In this document: piece after piece, positions 36,001 through 48,000 of the stretch | How the letters are laid out: every line of letters starts with the position of its first letter | How positions within the stretch are numbered: position 1 is the stretch's first letter | Assembly: GCA_037043455.1 (NCBI GenBank) | Contig: JAWPHD010004482.1 | Location: 122,985 to 186,984 of the forward strand | Length of the DNA: 64,000 bases | Reading direction: 5' to 3' | DNA from: Cyrtodaria siliqua | Lineage: Eukaryota; Mollusca; Bivalvia; Adapedonta; Hiatellidae | Translations under genes and position numbers: made by a program | Notes under the pieces: generated by a model | What the model saw: the letters and a program-made list of their open reading frames with translations, nothing else | Told to the model about the DNA's origin: nothing | Database searches by the model: none

Positions 36001-39000
36001 GTTTTGATTTAAGTAACACGGTCAACAAAAACATTATGTATATTTTAAAAGAAATGCACATTACATCAACTTTTTAGAAATATACATAACATATACATAT
36101 ACTAATATAGTGTTCACCGATTCATTTGCGCATAATATGTTGGTCGTGGGAAAAAACAATATCTATTGATAAACTTGCTGCGACATCGGATTTTATCATT
36201 AGAAATACATTCTGAGATGATGCGATTGGGAGGGTGACATAAAAAAAAATGCTGCCCTCCAGTGGCGTCACTCCAGGGTGTGATATTACAACAGCGTACG
36301 ACAGAGTGAATTGTTAAATAGTAGTCTATGGGAGATTGACGTGAGGTATAAAAAAAAGGTGTGCCTACCTGTGATCCATGGCGATACATACTGCACAACA
36401 AACCAGGTCGTGGGCCCCACAGAACATTTCCATTCCTTTTCCTGGGTGTGTGGTACATTTCTCCTTGGGTATGAATACAGATGCCTGCAGGCCACTGGCC
36501 ATCATGCCTGCCTTGTTGAGAATCTGGTGACCTTTCATTCCTTCAAATTTATTGTGATCTTTAAGACACTTAACGCAGAAATTCTCCCTACAGTCCACAC
36601 ATCCCTTAACTGCCTCCACATTGTTCCCTTCCTTGGCGCAGGGGCCACAAGAAAAATCATAAAAAGGCTCTGAACCTTTCTCCACTGAACGGGAGTACCT
36701 CCCTCCTGTCGCCATATTGTCTTAAGCTCTTACATTACTGTCATTACGATAAACATATGATTAATAGTTACCTGGATGTATTTACTATTCCAGTCATGTG
36801 ATAACCTTATTTGGTTATAATCTTATTCACTTTATAGAAATCATTTGGAATACCTCTGTTATCTACTTAAATTCATTAATGTTAATGCGTTCAATACCCA
36901 TTGAACATTTCTATTTAAACATTAGACAATTGATACATGTCTATAGCGTTACAAGGTCATGCCCACGTAGTTTTTTAAATGTTCTCATTAAGCAAAAATA
37001 TCAAATTACAGTGTTATGAATAATACAATAAAGAAGTTAACTATTTTAAAAAACGCTACTTAAATTGTTCACAGTATTTATATTTTACACATGTCTTTCA
37101 CATTTAAAGGGACAGTCACATACGGCAATTTTGTTTTGTTTTAAACTGGTGGCATCCCATTAGTTTTTCCACATATAACTTGAATATTTACAAATCAAGA
37201 ATTATTTGAACAGTTCAAGGCAATTTCTTTTTCATATTACGGTTCTAAATTTTATCTAAGTTTTACCAAAAATACATGTATATTTAATTTAAAACCTATG
37301 GTAGGATATTGAAGACAAATTGAAAACTCCAGATTTTATTTAGTTGACCTATACTGAAATGTTTCATGTCATAATGATGCTGGATTAGTAAACTGAGGTG
37401 CTGATTTTAATGCTGGAAAAATACTTCATCTAGTGGCTTTTATATGGCAGTAACCAGGGCCTTTAAAACGATAATGAAGAAGATTTATATATTCGATTTA
37501 ATGATATATAGATATCTATAAATTGACTATAATATACGTGATATCTTATATTCAAAATAGGGATATCCACAATTCATTTAAGGAGAAACATGGCAGTCTT
37601 GCTTTATTTTAAAATCTGGACGTCCCGATAGTTTTTCTTCATAATTTGCATATTTTAATAAAGTTTAACATATGATCATGATGATAGAATAAAAAGAAAA
37701 ATTGAAAACTCCAAATTACTGGATTGAAAAATCAAGGTGTTCCTTTCAATGATTGATGGATACTTATATGCTGTGCGTCCCTTTAACGATATCATTAATT
37801 CACATACATTGAAGGATATCTTATAGTCCAATATAAGATTTAAGATATGATTTAAATGCTGGAAAAATACTTCAAAATTGCTGAAAACCTTACCCAGCTC
37901 CATCTAGTGGCTTTTATATGGCAGTAATGGGCCTTTAAAATGATTAATATTCGATTTAATGATATGCATAATGTTTAACTATTATAGATATCTATAAATT
38001 GACTATAATATACGTGATATCTTATATTCAAATTAGGGATATCCACAATTCATTTAAAAAGACACATGGCAGTCTTGCTTTATTTTAAACTCTGGACGTC
38101 CCGCTAGCTTTTCTTCATAATTTGCTTATTTTAGTAAAGTTTAACCTATGATCATGATGATAGAATAAAAAAAAAAATTGAAAAATTCCAGATTACTGGA
38201 TTGAAAAATGAAGGTGTTCATTTCAATGATTGATGGATACTTATATGCTGTGTGTCCCTTTAACAATATCATTAATTCACATACATCGAAGGATATCTTT
38301 TATTCCAATATAAGATATCCTTAATTAATTTAAGGTATACATTATTATGCTATTAATTGATATATATGGATTTCCATAACTAGATATCAAGTACAAGCTT
38401 CATTGTTTATGGTATATTGCAAGGACTAATCCCTTTGTATAATGTTTTACGTCATTTTCAACACATGTAAGGTTATATATGACGGGTCGATTTTTTGTGG
38501 TGGAGTTAGACCGGTAGGACCAGTACTGTACACCTCCTGCCATCCATAAGAATCGACACTTACTCACTTACGAGCTCCCAGTGGGATTCGAACCCACTGC
38601 GGTGAGAGGCGAAGGTTTACAACGCAACCTTGTTAACCATTCGGCCACGGAGATGCAGTAATCCCTTTTGAGATTTTTTTCATGTGTAAAAAGGACATTT
38701 CCAGAGCAAGCACTCAGGAGGTTAATAAAGATGAGTTATTTAGGGACCTGGGTTTGGATCTATTTTGCCAAATAGAAACCTTAATGAGGTTAGGTGATGT
38801 GAGGGTAATTAGAAACTTGATATTTTCAAGGAGGGAATGCACTGGTATAAAAAATTCTTCATCAGGAGGGTATAAGAATTCTTCATCAGGAGGCAGTATC
38901 TCCCTGCCCCTCAGTATATCTGTATAACACACTTCTGGCAAACATTTAACCTTCTTTCTAGTCAGTAAGGATTAGCCCAATATATCATATATATTAAGAA

Positions 39001-42000
39001 TCAGACATAAAAACAAGAAGCTGATATATAGATATCAATCATTCGAAGTGATCTAGAGATATCTTGAAATGAATCCATAATTCAAATATGGTATCACTAA
39101 TTTAGTCATGGATATCTTTCAACTGAATCTAAGATGTCTGTAATTCACAAACATGTAAGAGATCCATAAATTCATTTAAAGATATATCTATTTATTATAA
39201 AAAATATATATATTTCTTACTATTCTATTTAAAGATATGTTAGATATATTCCATAATTGATTAAATTAAATAAATCAATTAAGGTGAAATATTAGTAACT
39301 GTCTGCATCTCCTTGGATATAAATCTCGTAACATGATTTACCAGACCATGTGGTTTATGGGTAGATTAGTGACTGACATGATTACCCTGGTTACAGTGTG
39401 GTTAAAGTTTTATGTTTCGCCCATTTCACCGGTATTTCGGAAAACTCCGTACAATATTCGGAATTTCAGTCACATGGTGCAATGACTTCAAGAACTAATC
39501 AGATGCTGGTAGTCACAGAAGTATCAACAATCACAAATTAACCAGTTTCAATGTTTACATATGGAGTTAAAGTATGCATATTTGATTGCTAAAGCACCAC
39601 AATCATTAGTGAAATTCTAGACTCATTCCTTGGAAACCAGATCAGATTTCAAGGCTACAAGAACGAGTTTTGAATTGTTGACATTGGAGTATGTGTGCGT
39701 AACTTGGAACCGATGTTATGATAGAAATATTCATTGCGACAATCTGGTTTTTGATTTGTATCAACAAACACGCTGTAATTTATGTTTCTCTACAGTACCA
39801 AACACATGAATAACATATATCTGCCATGCTTTCAAGTTATAATCTGACATTTAATAACATTTTTGTATTGTTTATAATTTCATATTGGGCACCGCTAAAA
39901 TGAATATTTAATGTGCCTACCAGTGTCTGATTGGTCGACCTATTTGGCTACTCGGAGATTGCTTGATATTATCCGTGGACCTTGATCATTTGACAAATGT
40001 CGGGGTGATATGGGCTATTAATTCTACACAGAGGCTAGTGTTACTGTGGAAGTCTGTTTTGGCATAATGTGATATAGGACCTTCTTCACTCTTTGACCTT
40101 TATTCATATTTTACACTAAAGCAACACTTGTTTTCTTACACTTAACATTGACATCAACAGATGTACCTGAATTGTATATACTTAACTCGCTTATGACGTA
40201 CCTAGTGCGTGTAGTAGGCTTTAAAACTAGACGATAAAAAAAAAAAAAATCCCAAATGTTTTTTGTTCCCCTAACAAAAATATCCAATTACAGCTAGTGT
40301 ATGTTATATAAATGATACCATTTCTTTTAAAGAAACTTAAGCCTGCCTAATAAGGGCAAAATTACACTGCAAAACTGTTTATCAAAACTCTATTCGGGTG
40401 TTTAGGCCCTGTAATAATGTATATGTGCCGATTATAAGTATAGGTTTATTCTTGGGTTTTTAGAATTCCTGTGATTGAATATTTGTAAAATAAATTATGA
40501 GTTGATAACTCTTAATTGGACGCTCAAGTTTTGGGGTAAGGCCTGGTTGGGTAAAGCCGTTTATATTATATATTCTGTGATGAATTATAGAAATTTCCCA
40601 GTTTGATAAATCTATAACATATCTCTTTCTCTACTGTTCTATCTCGCCTAGTGTGCAAGATAGCACAGTAGCCAGATTTTAAGAACTAATTTCGTAGCAG
40701 GTTGAAGAACTGTTAAAAACTTCTGAATTTGAAGAAGTAAGTTGTCCTGAAATGCCAAAAAATGCTGGAAATGCCCCCTGAACACCAGCCATCATCGTTT
40801 CTATATTGCAAGAATCTTTCTCACTCAGGAATTATTTCCCGTATCACAACAACAATGTTAATGAAACTCTATATATCGTGTCTATAGAGTTTGGATTCCC
40901 AAAATATGCAAGTTATGTATATACCTCGTCTTCACTGGGTTTAGAAACGGTGTACATATGTTGCAAAATTGGACTGTTGTTGGCGGGATAGCTACTTTTA
41001 ACTATGTTGAACATGTCATACTTAAACTGTGCATGCTAATTGATATTTTACACATCTCTTCCAATTCATTCATCACATTTAAAACTTGTCTTTGTAACAA
41101 AATGAAACCATTATAAACAGCCTATTAAATCATTTTAGAATTATTTTATTATTAGAATTTTGTGTTTCTGGATTTCAAGAACCTCTTTACTCAATTACAA
41201 GTAAAAACTCAATGAGTTTTGAGAATAGAATGAGGTTTATATTAACTCACTCAGGTTTCATTGGTCAATTTTTACCACTGAACCCATCAGAATGCTTCAT
41301 CGTATTTTCATTTGGTTGTTTCTATCATGACATTACTTTCTGGTATTATGACATCACATCCAGGTGTTATGACATCACATCATGCTATTATGATGCAACC
41401 CAGTGTGTTCTGAGAAAATAATGAGCGTTTAAATTGCTGTGAGAAACAGATTAAGACTGTTTGTATCTCTCAGTGAGTATTGAGTTTCTTGAAACCAAGA
41501 ATCATAAAATTCTAAATATGAAATAATTCTAAAATGATTTAATAGACTGTTTACAATGTGTTTCAGTTGTATATGCACTGAACTATTGGCCCCATGATCT
41601 GTCTAATTGAAATATTGTTAATGAAATAGTTCATTCAGTTTGTTTTTATCAATTATTAATACAGAAATAATTTATTTGTAAATTTCTAAGAAAAAATACC
41701 AATCCTGATGCGGATAGTCTCCCTTTAATATTGAATTCATTAAATGAGGTGGATAAAATTATATGATGCAAGGCTGTGTGTTTGGCCATGCTGAACATCA
41801 TATTACTTTCTTCTTTTTTTTAAACAAATTTACTTTAATTTAATAGGGACAAAGTTCAGATTTTGGTTGTCACATAACTCCAAAAATAATACATAACATG
41901 ATACATTATTAATGTAAGCTGCCTACATATATCGTTGTCATATGATGCCTACATATATCGTTGTCATATGATGCCTTTGTATGTAGATTTGGTCTTCTCA

Positions 42001-45000
42001 GAATAACACTGAGCACAGAACTTCCCTGTTGATTTCTGTAAATCATGATTTTTTAGTTATGGAAATTGTTGAGGCAATATGGAAATTGTAGAGGCAATTT
42101 CAATTTCAATTTCACACCAACCAGAACAGAAATGAGCAATGATTTGGGTGAATTTACATATTTATTACATCAGTGTATTATGATAAATATGTTGTGGCTT
42201 TATTACACTCCCACACCACAAGTAATGTGATATTATTAGATGATTCTATATTCTGCATGGTTCTGAATATGGGAGTTCTGTGCAATAGTAAATATTACCT
42301 TGTCAGTAAATATATGTGCCAGGAAGGACCATGCAATTATTCATTTATCATGCAGATATGCACTTTTCTGCCTAATAAAGGGATGACCTAATACATTTTG
42401 CTTTATTAGGCACTGACCAATAAAGCAAATCAATGGGGAATCCCCTGGCGTTTATTGTACGTAACGTTATCTGACGTCATGCACGTAACGTTGCCTGACG
42501 TCATAAAACAAATAAAAAACTACAACATGGCGGCGTCCTCAATAAGCGTAACATTCTGAGAAATAGGTAATAATAGTAATTCATACAGAAAATGTGCATG
42601 ATCTATATGATCAATAGAATATTATGTCAGTGCCTTTTACTATCAAGTTTAATAATGTTGCGAAGGCTTGGCACGAAAACGAAGAATGGCTCGACTCTCT
42701 CTATATACAACGTTATATTTAATTTCAGAACTGGCGATCATACTGTATTTATCGGCTCACACTCGTACACATTCTGCGCCATCTCCATGACAACAGGAAA
42801 GTGCTTATGGGAGGTAGCTTTACGTGACAGAATCGAGTCGTCAGCTTGTCTTAGTCTCTGTGGAAACTTTGTCATTGTTGGTATGTTATGACTTTTTCAT
42901 TATGCGATGTGAACATAGGACAATTTCCCCGTAGGTACCCCATACCTGCAATACACAAAAACAAAATAGCGACGATAATGTTGACGATTCGTTTTGGAAA
43001 CCGCCGATTGTTTCCTTTCTATTGCTTTTCTGCGCTTTCCATTATGTGTAAAGGTCCGAAATAATCTTAAGAGTATACTTTTTTGGCAATTTTACAGATA
43101 ATAAAACATTAACATAATGATAAAATAAGTTTATTTTATGAAAAAATCCGCTTAATATAACGACGTTAGAGCAATGACGTCACGAAAATTAACAACGTCT
43201 AGTTAGAGGCACGTTGCGGGGAAATTGTCGCAATAAAAGTGAAAACGTGTTTTTGGCTGTTGTTTTTTCTTAAATAAATGGTAACGACTTTGAAATATGA
43301 CAAATTCGTTATTAGGATTCTTGACAGGGGACATGGGCTCTGCCTCACATTCCCTGCCTGGAAATTATATTTACCCGAGCCGTTAGGCAGGGGGGAATAT
43401 ACTTTCAAGGCAGGGAATGTGAGCCCATGTTCCCTGTCAAGTATCTAACGGCTCGGGTGAATATAATTTCCAGGCAGGGAATGTGAGCCCATGTCCCCTG
43501 TCAAGAATCCTAATAACTAATATTGTCTTGAGCCAGTCATACAGCTAGTTATACATAAGAGGGCTGGATTTTGAATCAGGATTCAGTGTGTTCGAGCCTC
43601 ACCACCGGGTTTCTTTTGTGGGTCCAGGGTCTTCCACAGAAATAATCCAAGGGGTAAGGGAAATTAAATTTGAATATCATGCAGGGAGTGTGGGAGTTAT
43701 TCCTTGGGCGACAAATATTTTTAGGGATAATGATTTGTTGAGATGCAATTTGAAGTATATTTCAACTTTTAATGAAATAATTTGTAAGAAGTATAGCCTA
43801 CAAGGAGCTATTTATAGACTGGTATAATATGCTTATTGCAGTTTCATTGATGTTGTTAAGGGATTAAGTAGAGAGATCTAAGGATAGGTGGTCAATTAAG
43901 GAGCAGTGGGAAATAATAATTTGGAATTAAAGGAATAGGGGGAATACACCATTAAATGCCCTGTTGTAGACCCTGGTAATGTCCTGTTGTAGACCCAGGT
44001 GTCCTTGGACAAGACACTTCCCTTAGCCTCATTTGCCAGATGGGGATATAAACTGGGCAGTCATGTGTATTGGAGACTGTCTGCCATGCATGTTAAAGAG
44101 CTCAAGGAATCTATTTTATATAGCAGCAGTATTTGGAATATAAACCCGAAACAGTCTTTAATACATTTAAATGATTAACAAAATTTATGAAAGTTATTGT
44201 TGCGTTTAACTGATTTTCAATTAAAATTTTACCATCTGTTTCAGGTTGCTACCATGGTCATGTGTACGTCCTGCATGCATATACAGGTGACATCTGGTGG
44301 CAACATCAGTTAAGTGGCATTGTAGCGTGTTCACCCACGGTCGACAGAATGACAGGCACTGTTTACGTTGGATCTCACGGACAAGTTATGTTGGCGCTTG
44401 ATATTCAGGTATAGGCAGAGAATACAGACTGGTTAGGGGCTAGATAGTTATTATATCAACTTGATTATAAAAAGAGGATTTTAATTGTTGTTTTATTGCT
44501 TATTGACTAATTAAGGCAATTCAGAGCCTCTTCCAGAGAGGGGAAGAGAGGATACATGCATAAGCTTTATAATGAAGTGTGGGAGGGCGGTTAAGGTTCC
44601 AATTTAGCTTTATAATGAAGTGTGGATGGGAGGGAGGGAGGGAGGTAGGGAGTGGAGGAGGTGCCAATTTAGCTTTATAATGAAGTGTGGATGGGAGGAT
44701 GGGAGGGAGGGAGGTAGGGGAGGAGGTGCCAATTTAGCTTTATAATGAAGTGTGGATGGGAGGGAGGGAGGGATGTAGGGAGTGGAGGAGGTGCCAATTT
44801 AGCTTTATAATGAAGTGTGGATGGGAGGGAGTGGGGGAGGTGCAAATTTAGCTTTATAATGAAGTGAGGATGGGAGGGAGTGGGGGAGGTGCCAATTTAG
44901 CTTTATAATGAAGTGTGGGAGAGAGGGAGGAAGTGAGGTGCCAATTTAGCTTTATAATGAAGTGTGGATGGGAGGGAGGGAGTGGGAGAGGTGCCATTTA

Positions 45001-48000
45001 GCTTTATAATGAAGAGTGGTGGAATTCCTGTTTAATGGCTCATTAACACCTTAACTTATTGTATTATGTAGACCTGGTCCCAGAGGACAGGGAGTAGATA
45101 CAAGTATAAGCTTCATAATGAAGAGTGGTTGGACTGATTGTTTTCCATGACCTTTAACACTACAGCTGTACAGGGAGAGCCCGATTACGGTTCCACTCAG
45201 ACAGATGAAGCTGTGGGAAGGAATGTTTAATAATAATAATAAAATCCTTATTTAAAGCAACGGCAGGTTTAATAAGACAATTAACACAAGCTCCTGTGAT
45301 ATTTTGAACTGATGGTGCAAATGGTGGCTGGTGATGGTCGTACTCCAGGAGGAAACCGGAGGACCCACCTTTTCGATTGTTCAAGGAACACTTGTGTCGC
45401 CTGCCATGAGCTTGGTCAGGTTGCAGGATAAAGTTTTATGAATAGGGGCATAACTCTGACAAAATTAAAGTCAGAGTTATTGGACATGTGTAACAACATT
45501 CCTTGGGTTAAAATGAAGGTGTGTGTGAAGTTTCATGAATAAAGGGTCAAATACATTTCAAGTTATGGCCTAGGTTAGGCTGCAGGTTAAAGTGTGACGG
45601 ACGGACGGATGGCGAACAGACGACAGACAAAGTAATCCCTAAGGAGCTTAAAGTGTAATGGACACACGATGACGACGGACAACTGCCAAAGTGATCCCTA
45701 AGTAACTGCCATGCAATGCAGGCAACACAATAAAAACTGCCAATTTTGCAAGCTTTAGAAATGCCACAACCATGCAAATCAAATTCAAATGACATTTATC
45801 GTGGAGAATAATTTTGATATGTATTCAGTAGTGTTCAGTATTTCAATAATTTGACAATGTGTGTTTGGGATTTTGTGTTGATTGTTATACCACAGTCAGT
45901 TAATATTTTCAGAGCCGGAGAGTTGTCTGGGAGAATGAGCTATTGACTGGCGCCATCACTTCCCCTGTAGTGTGTTATAAGCCTCATTGTGTGTATGTGG
46001 CTACAAGTTTACGAGGAACTATTTACTCATTATGCGCGGTAAGCGTGCTCTATACTACAAGTGTACAAGGGACTATTTACTCATTATGCCTGGTAACCTT
46101 GCTCTATTCTACAAGTGTACGAGGGACTATTTACTCCTTATGCTAGATAATCTTGCTCTATACTACAAGTGTACGAGGGCCTATTATTTACTCATTATAC
46201 CTGGTAAGCTTGCTCTATACTACAAGACATAGTGTACAAGGGACTATTTACTCATTAGGCCCGGTAAGCTTGCTCTATACTACAAGTGTACAAGAGACTA
46301 TTTACTCATTATGCCTGGTAACCTTGCACTATTCTACAAGTGTACGAGGGACTATTTACTCCTTATGCCAGATAAGCTTGCTCTATACTACAAGTGTACG
46401 AGGACCTATTATTTACTCATTATGCCTGGTAAGCTTGCTCTATACTACAAGACATAGTACAAGGGACTAATTACTCATTAGGCCCGGTAAGCTTGCTCTA
46501 TACTACAAGTGTACGAGGGACTATTTACTCATTAGGCCCTGTAAGCTTGCTCTATACTACAAGTGTACAAGAGACTATTTACTCATTATGCCCAGTAAGC
46601 TTGCTCTATACAATAAGTGTACAAGGGACTGTCTACTTTTTATTCCCAGTAAGCTTGCGCTTAATTAGTGTTATTTGTATTATATAATTATAATTCAGCC
46701 ACTTTTTCCCCATTTATATTTCGGAAAATGTCTACTTAATACATGTAGCATGTTATGATTAATAAATTATTACATGCCTATGGGTGGAAGATTGGGATTT
46801 CCAGTGGAAAAGAAAAGATAATCAGATGTGCTTACATGGAACACAAAAATAGACTAATGTGATTTTGATTATGACATCAATGAAGATCATTGCTCGTAAA
46901 AAAAAAAAGCGAAACATTTTGGTTAAAATCATACACAACTTTCTTAAAATGTAATGAATAATTATTTAATTGCTGTGCTTGATTCCATTATATGTGTGGG
47001 TTTTTTTCACAAATGAGCAGATGCGAGATAAACAGCAAGTCTACCATCTCGACATAATCATCAAAGTCAGCAATTTGTGTTTTTCTTTCACAATATGGTT
47101 ATTTGAATAGTTGATAGACATGTATGTGTGCACACTTGTTATAGAAAGATATAGTTAAATGTACAATACAAAAACTATTAACCTTCATTTTATTGCCTGT
47201 ATTTCAGCAAAGCGGAGTTGTTCTGTGGAAGTATGTGTGCAAGAAGTTTGTGTTTTCATCGCCGTCTGTGACACACCTAGGGGTGGTTGTGGGGTGTGCC
47301 GACAACTGTCTGTATCACATCAGTCACAAGGGTCACTTGGTTAGTAGACAAATTATTCTGACAGCAAAACTGTAATTATTTTACTTATTTTTGTTCACAT
47401 TTGTTAATTGTTGGTTTAAACATATTTTATTTTAAAGATAGCATAATATACCAATGTTACGTACAATAATAAATGGAGTACAACAAAAGCAAAATACGGA
47501 AAGGCTTATAGATCCTTTTTCACATTGTTTATTGTTGCCGTTTCACTTGATGCAACACCAACAACTGCCCAGAGCGCTCAGACGGGTGTTGTCTGGTGCA
47601 TATCTGTTTATATACAGTTTTAACTTTCAAAACAAAGTAATTTATGATGTTTCTGGTACAGTTCTAAAACTGTTTATTAACCACAAGGTGCACAGATAGA
47701 AGTGGTAAACCAGTCTCTCAACAAATGGTGTATTCGAGTGTGTGTATTTGCTAGTTACTCTTTAAATTCTTTCTACATAATTCTTGCATACCGGATAAGG
47801 GTATCTGCGTTTTACATGGGGGATGGAAAGTCTTATCTTTATGGGTAAAGCACCAATAATGACGTCAATAACGTGAACAGATGTATGACGTCATCTTGTG
47901 AAAAAGCATGTAAAACGTAACTTATTGGCGACGTCAACGCACAAAATGTCAGTGATATTTAAAAAAAAAGAATCAATCATGGGTGTCCGGTAAAGATCGG

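Noticed and set aside
38570..38656. Functional tRNA gene on the minus strand
   Set aside because: A and B boxes are present, but the anticodon loop has 8 bases, the acceptor ends do not pair well, and the sequence continues into a SINE body found again at 54 kb.
46153..46687. Open frames over the 54-bp array (about 105 and 64 codons)
   Set aside because: They are copies of exon 14 end and donor; the unit is a multiple of three, so frames stay open without being separate genes.
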